37,831 nucleotides of DNA from an uncultured Alistipes sp. (GCA_937880705.1 CALGRZ010000018.1:1-37831); one strand, 5' to 3'; positions 7,455-15,426 are shown, numbered from the stretch's first letter. Made by a program: numbers and translations. Notes: a model not told the origin generated them from the sequence alone.

Positions 7455-9322
7455 TGGACAATGGTTATGCACGTTTCCGCCTGCTGCGCTATGTGGTCTA
7501 CCTGGTCTTCGTGGTCTTGGCAGGCCGTCTGTTCTATGTGCAGATCATCGACGACCGCTACGAGGGTCTTGCCACGTCGAACATCATGCGCCCCGAGGTG
7601 GAGTACCCCATGCGCGGTGAGGTGCTCGACCGTCGTGGCGAGTATCTGGTGCGCAGTCGCGTCTGCTACGACGTGATGGTCGTGGCGCGCAATATTCCCA
7701 AGGAGGGCTTCGACACCCTGCGCCTTGCCGCCATTCTGGAGATGACCCCCGAGCGACTTAAGCGACAGATAACACGCGCCCGTCAAGCTCCGCGTGCCCC
7801 CTACCTCATCACCGGCTACCTCTCGCAGGAGGCCAAGCTGATCTTTGACGAGGGTGACTTCGAGGGCTTCTACACCCGCTTCCGCACTGCGCGCGAGTAC
7901 CCCCGAAAGATAGGTGGTAACCTGCTGGGCTACGTCAGCGAGGTCACCGACGATCAGGTGCGCCGCTGGGAGTACTACTCGCCGGGCGACTATATCGGCG
8001 TGGGAGGCGTGGAGTCGGCCTACGAGACTATGCTGCGTGGCGAGAAGGGCATGAGCTACCGCATCTACGACACGCATGGCGCGGTGAAGGGCTCCTACAT
8101 GGATGGCGAGATGGATCTGCTGCCCATCAAGGGCTTGCAGCTCACCTCGACTATCGATGCACGACTGCAGGAGTTTGCCGAGGAGCTGATGGAGGGTAAG
8201 GTGGGTGCCGTGGTGGCCATCGAGCCTTCGACAGGCGAGATATTGGTCATGGCCTCGTCGCCGACCTACAACCCCGACCTTATGGTTGGTCGCCAGCGCA
8301 ACAACAACTATGCGCAGATGTTGCACGACCAGCGCAATCCGCAGTTTAACCGTGCTGTGAAGGCGAAGTATCCTCCCGGCTCTACGTTCAAGCTGGTGCA
8401 GGGCCTTATAGGTCTGCAGGAGGGTGTGCTACGCCCCTCGGATATGCACCCCTGTCATGGCGGTTACTCCTATGGTAAGCGTAAGATGAAGTGCCACGAC
8501 CACCGCTCGCCCATCGACCTGCGTGATGCTGTGGCGACGTCGTGCAACGCCTACTTCTGCTACGTCTTCAAGGATATTATCACCAATCCCAAGTTTGCAA
8601 ACATAAGCGACGGCGTGCGCCAATGGAACGACTACGTCTACAGCTTCGGCTTTGGCCGTAAGCTCAACAGCGACTTCACGGGCGAGGGCACGGGCTATGT
8701 ACCCACGCCGGAGTACTACGACCGTGTCTACAACGGCCGTTGGAACTGGGGCTCGGTCATCTCGTGTGCCATTGGTCAGGGCGAGATGGGCTGTACGCCA
8801 TTGCAGATGGCCAACCTTGCGGCCATCGTCGCCAACCGTGGCTACTACTACATACCCCATATCGTGAAGCATATCGAGGGTCGTGACTCTATCGACCGCC
8901 GCTTCTACGAGCGTCAGTACACCAAGGTCGACTCGATACACTTCGTGCCTATTGTCGAGGGTATGTGGCGCGGTGTCAACGTGTGGGGCACATCGGGCGG
9001 TGCACGCCTCGAGGGTTGGGATGTCTGCGGTAAGACGGGTACGGCGCAGAACCCCAACGGCAAGGACCACTCCACGTTCCTCTCGTTTGCACCCAAGGAT
9101 AACCCGAAGATCGCCATCTCGGTATATGTCGAGCATGGTGGCTTCGGAGCGTCGGTGGCTCTGCCCATAGCCAGCCTTATCGAGGAGCTATACCTCACCG
9201 ACACCATCACCCGCCCGCACCTCGTCGAGCGTGTGAAGAGCTACAACATCAACTACTACACCTACGACAAGAAGCAGCGCGAGTATGACCGTCGTCGCGC
9301 AGAAAGGAGCAATAAACGATGA
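7454..9322 (+). CDS. mrdA: penicillin-binding protein 2 (elongasome transpeptidase)
   Basis: Class B PBP that crosslinks peptidoglycan during cell elongation; partner of the RodA glycosyltransferase. The 622-aa protein has one N-terminal span (about residues 11-29), a PBP dimerisation domain starting at about 45 with the 'YPMRGEVLDRRGEYLV' signature, and a transpeptidase domain with the three catalytic motifs: SxxK in 'PPGSTFK' (Ser310, Lys313), SxN in 'ATSCNAYF' (Ser363, Asn365) and KTG in 'CGKTGTAQ' (Lys527). All key residues are present. A GTG at 7451 could add one residue; the ATG at 7454 is preferred and overlaps the mreD stop as TGATG. The gene ends with an ATGA overlap with rodA. Confidence 0.97.
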   Translation: MDNGYARFRLLRYVVYLVFVVLAGRLFYVQIIDDRYEGLATSNIMRPEVEYPMRGEVLDRRGEYLVRSRVCYDVMVVARNIPKEGFDTLRLAAILEMTPERLKRQITRARQAPRAPYLITGYLSQEAKLIFDEGDFEGFYTRFRTAREYPRKIGGNLLGYVSEVTDDQVRRWEYYSPGDYIGVGGVESAYETMLRGEKGMSYRIYDTHGAVKGSYMDGEMDLLPIKGLQLTSTIDARLQEFAEELMEGKVGAVVAIEPSTGEILVMASSPTYNPDLMVGRQRNNNYAQMLHDQRNPQFNRAVKAKYPPGSTFKLVQGLIGLQEGVLRPSDMHPCHGGYSYGKRKMKCHDHRSPIDLRDAVATSCNAYFCYVFKDIITNPKFANISDGVRQWNDYVYSFGFGRKLNSDFTGEGTGYVPTPEYYDRVYNGRWNWGSVISCAIGQGEMGCTPLQMANLAAIVANRGYYYIPHIVKHIEGRDSIDRRFYERQYTKVDSIHFVPIVEGMWRGVNVWGTSGGARLEGWDVCGKTGTAQNPNGKDHSTFLSFAPKDNPKIAISVYVEHGGFGASVALPIASLIEELYLTDTITRPHLVERVKSYNINYYTYDKKQREYDRRRAERSNKR

Positions 9323-10755
9323 TCTCGGACTACAACATATCCTCTTCGCATGGCGGAGGTTCGCTCTTTGGCCGCGTGGACAAGGTGGCTCTCGGACTAT
9401 ACATAGCCCTGGTCTTTGTGGGTATGGTGTGTATTACGGCCGCCTCGTTCGATAGCGAGACAAGCAATATCTTCTCGCTCTCGCACAACTACATGAAGCA
9501 GCTGCTGTGGGTCGGCATCTCGTGGTGCGCCGCCCTGGTGTTGCTGCTGCTCGACAGACGCTTCTTCCACATGTTCGCCTCGATGGCCTACGCCGTCGGC
9601 ATACTTATGTTGGTGGCCTGCCTCCTCTTTGGTCGCGAGGTCAACGGTGCCAAGGCGTGGTTCGAGATAGGTGGCATGCGCATACAGCCCGTGGAGTTTG
9701 CCAAGATAGCCACGGCACTTATGATGGCGCGCGTGATGAGTAGCTACTCGTTCAATATCAAACGCTTCACGGATCTGTGCAAGGTTGCGGGTGTGATCCT
9801 GCTGCCGCTGGCCATCATCGTGTTGCAGAACGACACCGGCTCGGGATTGGTGCTCTGCTCCTTCCTCTTTGTGCTTTACCGCGAGGGTATCACCAAGTAT
9901 ATATACTTCCCGGCCATATTCACCGTCTTTTTGTTCATCGTCTCGTTTATCTTCACCCCCGAGGCCATCTTTGTCTCGCTGCTTGTAGCCTTCACGGCCT
10001 ATAGCGCGCTCAAGACGGGTGCTGTGGTGGGGCATATACGCTTCCTCATAGGTGTGCTGCTGGCGGCACTGCTGCTGGCCATACTCACGCCGTTGAGTGG
10101 CTATGTGGCACTGATGGTGGTATGCGCGGTGACGGCCGTGGTGCTTGCTGTCGTGGCGGTGAAGACCCGCACGCTGATGTTGCTGTGGCCCATACTGATG
10201 TTTATCTACGCCATGGTCTTTGTGCCGACCTGTGACTTTCTCTTCTCGCAGCTCGGTGACCATCAGCAGAACCGAATACTCACCTTCGTGGGTGCCAAGG
10301 ATGACCCCACGGGTATCGACTATAACGTCAACCAGTCGAAGATCGCCATCGGCTCGGGAGGACTCTTCGGTAAGGGCTTTATGCAGGGCACGCAGATCAG
10401 GTACGACTATGTGCCGGAGAAGCATACCGACTTTATCTTCTGCACCGTGGGTGAGGAGTGGGGCTTCGTCGGAGCTATGGTCGTCATCATGATGTACATG
10501 GCCCTCATCCTGCGCCTGATGCGCATGGGTGAGAGAATAAAGGAGCCCTTCGGCCGTGTCTACTGCTACTGTGTGGCCTCGATACTGCTCTTCCATGTGT
10601 GGGTCAACGTGGGCATGACCATAGGGTTGATGCCGGTGATGGGTATCCCGTTGCCGTTGATGAGCTATGGTGGCTCGTCGCTGCTGGCATTCACGATGCT
10701 CATCATGATTGCTATACGCCTGGATGCCTCGACCGATGAGGATATGGGCTACTAA
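9319..10755 (+). CDS. rodA: RodA, SEDS-family peptidoglycan glycosyltransferase
   Basis: Polymerises lipid II into glycan strands with PBP2. The 478-aa polytopic protein shows the SEDS signature regions: 'GREVNGAKAWFEIGGMRIQPVEFAKIA' (early region), 'LQNDTGSGLVL', 'QQNRILTFVGAKDDP', 'YNVNQSKIAIGSGGLFGKG', 'YVPEKHTDFIFCTVGEEWGFVG' and the C-terminal 'MTIGLMPVMGIPLPLMSYGGSSL'. It is about 100 residues longer than the E. coli protein, the extra part being additional hydrophobic segments at about 195-290; this longer form is common in Bacteroidetes. RodA rather than FtsW is chosen because it is coupled (ATGA overlap) to mrdA. Confidence 0.96.
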   Translation: MISDYNISSSHGGGSLFGRVDKVALGLYIALVFVGMVCITAASFDSETSNIFSLSHNYMKQLLWVGISWCAALVLLLLDRRFFHMFASMAYAVGILMLVACLLFGREVNGAKAWFEIGGMRIQPVEFAKIATALMMARVMSSYSFNIKRFTDLCKVAGVILLPLAIIVLQNDTGSGLVLCSFLFVLYREGITKYIYFPAIFTVFLFIVSFIFTPEAIFVSLLVAFTAYSALKTGAVVGHIRFLIGVLLAALLLAILTPLSGYVALMVVCAVTAVVLAVVAVKTRTLMLLWPILMFIYAMVFVPTCDFLFSQLGDHQQNRILTFVGAKDDPTGIDYNVNQSKIAIGSGGLFGKGFMQGTQIRYDYVPEKHTDFIFCTVGEEWGFVGAMVVIMMYMALILRLMRMGERIKEPFGRVYCYCVASILLFHVWVNVGMTIGLMPVMGIPLPLMSYGGSSLLAFTMLIMIAIRLDASTDEDMGY

Positions 10756-10765
10756 CGCTTAGACT

Positions 10766-11545
10766 ATGAAAGACGAAAGATTGATATTTGTTACCAACGA
10801 CGACAGCTACCTCTCGAAGGGCTTTCGTTGTGCTGTGGAGCTCGCTGCGGAGTTTGGCCATGTGGTGGCCATCGCCCCCGACCGTGTGCAGAGTGGCATG
10901 AGCCAGGCCATAACCATCAACTCGCCACTGTTTCTGCGCCCTATTCAGCAGAGCGACAACATCGAGATATACGCCTTCTCGGGTACACCCGTGGACTGCG
11001 CCAAGTTGGCCTTCGACCACTTCTTTGCGGAGCGCAGGGTAGACCTCGTGCTGTCGGGTATCAACCATGGCTCCAACGCTGCGGTCAATGTCATGTACTC
11101 GGGTACGATGGGTGCCGCCATCGAGGGTAGCTTCTATGATGTGCCCTCTGTGGGTCTCTCACTCGACGACCACGATGCCGATGCCGACTTCGAGGGTGCT
11201 GTTAAGTATGGCCGCATGGTCATCGCCTCGGTGCTTGCCGAGGCCGACCGCCTGCCCCGCCCGCTATGCCTCAATGTCAACGTGCCGAAGTGTGATGCAG
11301 AGGCTATCGAGGGCATCCGTCTATGCCGCCAGACACGCGGCTTCTGGCGTGAGGACTTTTACGCACGTCAGGACCCCCACGGCAGGGAGTACTTCTGGCT
11401 CACGGGAGCCTTCCAGAATGCGGAGCCCGAGGCCGAGGATACCGACGAGTGGGCACTCAAGCATCGCTATGTCGCCGTGGTACCCATACAGGTCGACATG
11501 ACCGACTACAAGATGTTGAAGAGCCTCGACGGTGTGATAAAGTAG
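10766..11545 (+). CDS. surE: 5'/3'-nucleotidase SurE
   Basis: Metal-dependent phosphatase that removes phosphate from nucleoside 5'- and 3'-monophosphates. The 259-aa product has the N-terminal 'VTNDDS' motif (Asp12, Asp13), 'VQSGMSQAIT' (Ser43), and 'LVLSGINHGSNAA' (Asn100), which together give the four metal ligands of the family, followed by 'YSGTMGAAIEG' and 'GVPSVGLSL'-like 'DVPSVGLSLDD'. It lies 10 nt after rodA and 8 nt before a sensor kinase gene on the same strand, so it is probably part of the same transcription unit. The start ATG 10766 gives the standard N-terminus. Confidence 0.96.
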   Translation: MKDERLIFVTNDDSYLSKGFRCAVELAAEFGHVVAIAPDRVQSGMSQAITINSPLFLRPIQQSDNIEIYAFSGTPVDCAKLAFDHFFAERRVDLVLSGINHGSNAAVNVMYSGTMGAAIEGSFYDVPSVGLSLDDHDADADFEGAVKYGRMVIASVLAEADRLPRPLCLNVNVPKCDAEAIEGIRLCRQTRGFWREDFYARQDPHGREYFWLTGAFQNAEPEAEDTDEWALKHRYVAVVPIQVDMTDYKMLKSLDGVIK

Positions 11546-11553
11546 GTTGAACT

Positions 11554-12555
11554 ATGACAGGTGTTGAGATACTGACCATCGTAAGCATACTTATGCAGGT
11601 TGTGGCCACCGTGGTGGCCCTCTACCTCATTCCGCAGACCAAGTACCGTGCAATGTGGGTGCTGTGTGTCATCGCGCTGGTGACCCTCACCGTGGAGCGT
11701 GGCCTGCAGCTACTGGTCTACGATGGCATGCGTGTGCCCAACCTCGCCTTTGCGTGGATGGGTATCATCGTCTCGGTAACCTTCTCGATGAGCCTCCTCT
11801 TTGCCCGTCTGCTTGTCAACCATGTCGACCGCATGGCTCTGCACCGCCGACTGCTCGAGAATAGACTTATGACCGCCGTGCTACGCACCGAGGAGCGATC
11901 GCGTGCCTCCTTCTCGCGTGAGCTGCACGATGGCCTCGGCCCGCTGCTCTCGTCGGCCAAGATGTCGCTCTCGGCACTCTCGAATGTCGAGCTCAACGAC
12001 CGCGACAGGAAGACGTTGCAGAACACCACGGCCGTCATTGACGAGGCTATACGCTCGCTGCGCGAGATATCCAACAACCTCTCGCCACACATACTCAACA
12101 ACTTCGGTCTGGCGCGCGGCATCAAGCACTTCGTGGATCGCGTGGCCTCGATGCACGATGTCGCCATACAGTTCAACACCACGCTGCGCGACCAGCGTTT
12201 CGACTCCAACATCGAGGTTATCCTCTATAGAGTCGTCTGCGAGCTTATAAACAACTCGCTCAAGCACTCGGGCTGCAGTCGCATACTCTTCAGCCTCGAG
12301 CTGCACAGCGACATGCTCCACCTCGACTACTCGGATAATGGCTGCGGCTTCTCGCAGAGCGAGGTGCAGGATAGTGGCATGGGACTCTCGAACATCAACT
12401 CTCGAATATCATCCCTCGGTGGCAGCTTCACGCTCGACAGTAGTCGTGGTCACGGCATGTCGGCACACGCTGAGGTGAGCATCGACAGCAGCATGGCCCA
12501 TCTGTCGGGCAGCGACTATCAGCGATTAAACATTAAGCCCTATGATAAAAAATAG
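11554..12555 (+). CDS. NarL-type sensor histidine kinase
   Basis: Membrane histidine kinase of the HisKA_3 type. The 333-aa product has three predicted spans (about residues 5-25, 33-55, 67-88) with almost no extracytoplasmic domain, then a dimerisation/phosphoacceptor helix with 'SRELHDGLGPLLSSAK' (His125), and a HATPase_c domain with the N box 'ELINNSLKHS', 'DNGCGF' (G1) and 'GMGLSNINSRI' (G2). The lack of a sensor domain suggests that it senses something in the membrane or through a partner. It overlaps the next gene, a LuxR-type regulator, by 14 nt, so the two form a cognate pair. The signal is unknown; position behind the elongasome genes suggests envelope stress as a possibility. Confidence 0.93.
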   Translation: MTGVEILTIVSILMQVVATVVALYLIPQTKYRAMWVLCVIALVTLTVERGLQLLVYDGMRVPNLAFAWMGIIVSVTFSMSLLFARLLVNHVDRMALHRRLLENRLMTAVLRTEERSRASFSRELHDGLGPLLSSAKMSLSALSNVELNDRDRKTLQNTTAVIDEAIRSLREISNNLSPHILNNFGLARGIKHFVDRVASMHDVAIQFNTTLRDQRFDSNIEVILYRVVCELINNSLKHSGCSRILFSLELHSDMLHLDYSDNGCGFSQSEVQDSGMGLSNINSRISSLGGSFTLDSSRGHGMSAHAEVSIDSSMAHLSGSDYQRLNIKPYDKK

Positions 12556-13198
12556 TGTTAACATAGCCCTTGTTGATGACCACTCGCTCTTTCGCAGTGG
12601 CCTGGCCGGTCTGCTGGCCCAGCGTGATGATTTCAGTGTCGTTGCCGATGTAGGCAGTGGCGAGGAGTTTCTCGCACTGCTGCCCACACTCGCGGTGGAT
12701 GTGGTCTTTATGGATATCTCGATGCCCGGCATGGATGGTGCCGAGACGACACGTCGTGCCCTCGTGGAGCGTCCCGACCTGCGTATCATCACCCTCTCGA
12801 TGTATGGCGAGGAGCAGTACTACACCCGCATGATGGAGAGTGGTGCCTCGGGCTTCCTGCTCAAGGACTCCGACATCAAGGAGGTCTATGCTGCGGTGGA
12901 GAGTGTCATGGCCGGTGACAGCTACTTCAGCTCGGCCCTCTATGGCACGCTTATTCGCAATATGAGCATGCACAATAATCTGCCCGTGTCGGGCGATGAG
13001 GATGCGCTGTCGGATCGTGAGATCGAGATCCTTGTGGAGGTGTGTCGCGGCCTGTCGAACCAGGAGATTGCCGACAAGCTCTTTATCTCGAAGCGCACCG
13101 TGGATAAGCACCGTGCCAACATCCTCGAGAAGACGGGGTGCAAGAACACCGCCAACCTGGTGGTCTATGCCATTAAGAACAGACTTGTCGAGATATAG
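12542..13198 (+). CDS. NarL/FixJ-family response regulator
   Basis: A receiver domain (about residues 6-122) has the acidic pair Asp12-Asp13, the phosphoacceptor Asp58 in 'VVFMDISMPG', the switch Thr/Ser region 'IITLSMY' and Lys108-type 'FLLKDSD'. It is followed by a C-terminal LuxR-type helix-turn-helix (about 152-215) with 'LSDREIEILVEVCRGLSNQEIADKLFIS' split around the 'KRTVDKHRANILEKTG' recognition helix. At 218 aa it is full length. It overlaps the upstream kinase gene by 14 nt. It is the last gene of the co-directional run from mreB; downstream is the periodic repeat region. Targets cannot be read from the sequence. Confidence 0.95.
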   Translation: MIKNSVNIALVDDHSLFRSGLAGLLAQRDDFSVVADVGSGEEFLALLPTLAVDVVFMDISMPGMDGAETTRRALVERPDLRIITLSMYGEEQYYTRMMESGASGFLLKDSDIKEVYAAVESVMAGDSYFSSALYGTLIRNMSMHNNLPVSGDEDALSDREIEILVEVCRGLSNQEIADKLFISKRTVDKHRANILEKTGCKNTANLVVYAIKNRLVEI

Positions 13199-13206
13199 TC
13201 GTTGGC

Positions 13207-13490
13207 GCAGGGCGCAGTCGATAGGATTTAATAGGACTTGATAGGACTTGATGGGTAGGAGCGCGGCCGACGTTTATTGGGTAGCGGTGTGCAGGGCGCG
13301 GTGGCGCAGTGGGCGCAGTCGATAGGACTAAATAGGACTTGATAGGACTTGATGGGTATTAGCGCGGCCAACATTTATTGGGTAGCAGCCTGCTATCCCG
13401 AAATATCCTATTTCTTCCTATTTCTTCCTATCTCTCCCTATCTCTTCCTATCCCGTCCTATCTCTTCCTATCCAGCTCCGCCTCTTCCTA
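13207..13490. repeat. 10-bp-periodic modular repeat, copy A (double)
   Basis: Two tandem modules. Each has a GCGCAGTCG start, three to four 10-bp units of the form ATAGGACTTG (13221-13254 and 13322-13354), a conserved block GCGCGGCCGACGTTTA (13261-13276; a variant at 13362-13377) and a GGGTAGC segment. The second module continues through a hairpin GGGTAGCA-gcc-TGCTATCCC (about 13380-13399) into nine consecutive 10-bp units ending in CCTA (13401-13490), the last of which reaches the stop codon of the radical SAM gene. The same module occurs inverted at 17211-17470. It lies between convergent genes. No protein is likely here, although the periodicity keeps several frames open. Confidence 0.85.
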
Positions 13491-14567
13491 CTTCAACATA
13501 TTATAGTGGCAGTACATCAGTCGGCCCTCGTCGTCGCGTAGGTGCATGCCTCCGCCGTGGCAGAACTCCCACACCTTGCACTCCGCGCACTCATCCTTCT
13601 TGGCCCAGTCGCGGTTGCGGAAGGGCTTAAACTCCCTCTGCCATACCTCCCAGAAGCTGTCGCGGTAGATGTTGCCCTGCGTGTAGTTGGCCCTGACGCT
13701 GGTGCATCCCGAGATGTCGCCATTGACACGGATCGAGGCCACCGAGACACCCGCAGCGCACATGTAGAAGTGATCCCTCACCTCGCTTTCGTAGCCACCG
13801 AGGAAGCCCTCGCAGGCGTAGTTGAGGGTTATGCGCCCCTCACGGCGTGTTGCGCGGATGAACTCCATGACGCGACAGAACTGCTCCTTGCCCAGGTGCA
13901 GGCTCTCATCCTTGCGCGCGCGACCTGCGGGAAAGATCGAGAAGATGCGCCAACGAGCGATGCCCTCCGAGATGAGGAACTCCTTGAACTCTTCGAGGCG
14001 GTCAACCATGGCGGGTGTCACGCAGGTGATGACGTCGTAGCTAAGACCCTCGATGGAGCGTATGTTGCGTATCGCCTCGCGCGCCCTGTCGAAGCTCTGG
14101 GGGTTGCGGCGTATATGGTTGTGCTCCTCGGCAAAGCCGTCGAAGCTGACAGATACCGACCGCAGGCCGGCCTGAACCAGCGAGTAGAGCCTCTCGCGTG
14201 TGAGGGCCATGCCGTTGGTCACCATGCCCCACATGTAGCCGCGACGTGTAACCTCATGTCCCGCCTCCTCGAGGTCGCGGCGCATGAGCACCTCGCCACC
14301 CGAAAATATAATAAGTACGCGCGCGGGGTCGACATGTGGTGTTATCTCCTCGTCGAGCACCTTCAGGAAATCTTTGAGGGGCATATCCTGCTCCGACACA
14401 TCCACGCGACAGTCGCTGCCGCAGTGACGGCACGACAAATTACAACGAAGCGTACACTCCCAGAAGAGTGTACGCAACTCGTGTTTCTGCGCAACATCGT
14501 TATAGAGGCTGTTGAAGAGCTTCAGACCCAGCCACTTGCGCAGACCTAATCTCTGCTTGTTTGCCAT
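13488..14567 (-). CDS. radical SAM/SPASM enzyme, probable lipoprotein-associated maturase
   Basis: The 359-aa protein has the radical SAM cluster motif CxxxCxxC (Cys42, Cys46, Cys49, with a further Cys38) in 'ECTLRCNLSCRHC', the 'FSGGEVLMRRDL' SAM-binding GGE motif, 'GMVTNGMAL', and 'VSVSFDG'. The C-terminal part is a SPASM-type domain with auxiliary-cluster cysteines (CAAG..., GCTS, 'CAECKVWEFCHGG', final C near 'YCHYN'). Such enzymes commonly modify peptides. Upstream, 43 nt away on the same strand, is a small lipoprotein gene with a YGVP motif. From memory, NCBIfam describes a Bacteroidetes radical SAM/lipoprotein system (TIGR04133 with TIGR04134) that this pair resembles; I could not check that. 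The modification and its role are unknown. Confidence 0.88.
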   Translation of the reverse strand: MANKQRLGLRKWLGLKLFNSLYNDVAQKHELRTLFWECTLRCNLSCRHCGSDCRVDVSEQDMPLKDFLKVLDEEITPHVDPARVLIIFSGGEVLMRRDLEEAGHEVTRRGYMWGMVTNGMALTRERLYSLVQAGLRSVSVSFDGFAEEHNHIRRNPQSFDRAREAIRNIRSIEGLSYDVITCVTPAMVDRLEEFKEFLISEGIARWRIFSIFPAGRARKDESLHLGKEQFCRVMEFIRATRREGRITLNYACEGFLGGYESEVRDHFYMCAAGVSVASIRVNGDISGCTSVRANYTQGNIYRDSFWEVWQREFKPFRNRDWAKKDECAECKVWEFCHGGGMHLRDDEGRLMYCHYNMLK

Positions 14568-14584
14568 TTGGTTACGTTTGGGGC

Positions 14585-14636
14585 TTACTCGGCCTTCTCC
14601 TCGGCCTCCTTTACTCGGCCTTCTCTTCGGCCTCCT
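14585..14636. repeat. 26-bp tandem duplication across the lipoprotein stop codon
   Basis: 14585-14610 and 14611-14636 are identical at 25 of 26 positions. On the minus strand each copy encodes the same residues (KEAEEKAE) followed by TAA. Because 26 is not a multiple of three, translation ends at the first TAA and the second copy is untranslated, lying just upstream of the radical SAM gene. The second copy contains AGGAGG. Confidence 0.9.
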
Positions 14637-14886
14637 TCTTCATACGCTCCTCCTCGGCGCGTACCTCCTCCAGACGCTTCTGTGCCTCCTCCTCGGTAAG
14701 CTCGATGGCTATACGGCCGTCGGGGTTGGGCACGCCATACATCAGCTGAATACGGGTGTCGATAGAGTCGGTCTCAATACGCTGGGGCTCCTGGTCGCGA
14801 GACTCCTTCTGTGCCTTCTTTGAGGCGTTGCAGGCTGTCGAGAAACCGAGCATTGCCAGCATAGCGATCTTTAACTTTGAGTTCAT
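14611..14886 (-). CDS. small lipoprotein paired with the radical SAM enzyme
   Basis: The 91-aa product has a lipoprotein signal (MNSKLKIAMLAMLGFSTAC, lipid-modified Cys19; the -3 residue is Ser, so the lipobox is loose but acceptable for Bacteroidetes). The mature part carries a segment 'IQLMYGVPNPDG' at about residues 47-58 and then a highly charged helical tail ending in KEAEEKAE. A YGVP-like motif near the middle of a small lipoprotein is, from memory, the hallmark of radical SAM-associated putative lipoproteins in Bacteroidetes. It is transcribed from a strong consensus promoter just upstream and is followed 43 nt later by the radical SAM gene. It is the likely modification target. A tandem duplication crosses its stop codon. 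Confidence 0.8.
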   Translation of the reverse strand: MNSKLKIAMLAMLGFSTACNASKKAQKESRDQEPQRIETDSIDTRIQLMYGVPNPDGRIAIELTEEEAQKRLEEVRAEEERMKKEAEEKAE

Positions 14887-14926
14887 AGTGGTATGATTTT
14901 TAGATTTTTGTCTATTTTCTACTCTA

Positions 14927-14958
14927 CAAAGATAGTCCCATTTTTTTGTATCTGCAAA
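14927..14958 (-). promoter_or_regulatory. promoter of the lipoprotein/radical SAM operon
   Basis: On the minus strand TTTG at 14958-14955 (-33) and TATCTTTG at 14934-14927 (-7) are separated by 20 bp, an ideal Bacteroidetes promoter. The predicted start near 14921 gives a leader of about 35 nt. Confidence 0.75.
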
Positions 14959-14986
14959 TAAAACGCTAAAAAGTACCGTTTTATTC

Positions 14987-15017
14987 TTGCATTATGCTTA
15001 AAAATGTAGTAACTTTG
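14987..15017 (+). promoter_or_regulatory. promoter of the cold-shock gene
   Basis: TTG at 14987-14989 and TAACTTTG at 15010-15017 with a 20-bp spacer. Transcription should start near 15023, which excludes a TTG start at 15022 and supports ATG at 15040. Confidence 0.7.
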
Positions 15018-15039
15018 ACTTTTGAAAACTATCGATGCT

Positions 15040-15243
15040 ATGCAGGGTAAGGTTAAATGGTTCGATACCAAGCGAGGCTATGGCTTCATCACGAAGAGTG
15101 ATGGAGAGGATGTCTATGTGCACTATACGGCGATCCTTACCGACGGCTTCAAGAACCTGAAACATAATTGGCGTGTCGAGTTCGAGGTGGTCACTGCCGA
15201 CGATGGCCGTGTCGAGGCGCGCGAGGTGCGTGTCGTGCGCTAA
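15040..15243 (+). CDS. cold-shock-domain RNA-binding protein
   Basis: The 67-aa protein is a single cold-shock OB-fold: 'MQGKVKWFDTKRGYGFIT' contains the RNP1 element (KRGYGFI) and 'DVYVHYTAI' the RNP2 element. It binds single-stranded RNA or DNA and acts as an RNA chaperone. The frame can be extended upstream to a TTG at 15022, but the promoter box ends at 15017, so the ATG at 15040 is the start. It is single-cistron: its own promoter lies upstream, and a strong terminator follows. Confidence 0.93.
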   Translation: MQGKVKWFDTKRGYGFITKSDGEDVYVHYTAILTDGFKNLKHNWRVEFEVVTADDGRVEAREVRVVR

Positions 15244-15263
15244 TCGCTTCACCATAGAGCAAA

Positions 15264-15314
15264 AGTTGCAGCCCCGTGAGTTATCGCTAAACTCATGGGG
15301 TTGCAGCTTTTTTG
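15264..15314 (+). terminator. strong intrinsic terminator after the cold-shock gene
   Basis: A 19-bp nearly perfect stem (AGTTGCAGCCCCGTGAGTT, 15264-15282, with 15290-15308) with a 7-nt loop is followed by TTTTTT. It ends the cold-shock transcript. Confidence 0.9.
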
Positions 15315-15387
15315 CGATAGGGTAGTTTTATTTTTAAAAAATATTAAAAAAGTTGTGTTAAGATTTTCACAGACCAAAAATAATTTA

Positions 15388-15395
15388 TAACTTTG
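15388..15395 (+). promoter_or_regulatory. -7 promoter box of pckA
   Basis: TAACTTTG followed by C matches the extended -7 consensus. The predicted start near 15402 gives a leader of about 125 nt. The -33 region has no clear TTG at the right distance, which may mean that an activator is needed. Confidence 0.55.
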
Positions 15396-15426
15396 CATCG
15401 AATTTGATGTGTGATATACCATATCG

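Noticed and set aside
13401..13490. Possible CRISPR array
   Set aside because: Units are 10 bp and directly adjacent with no unique spacers, and no cas genes are present.
13542..14549. Plus-strand frame (335 codons) opposite the radical SAM gene
   Set aside because: The minus strand has the conserved cluster cysteines and SPASM pattern; this is a shadow frame.
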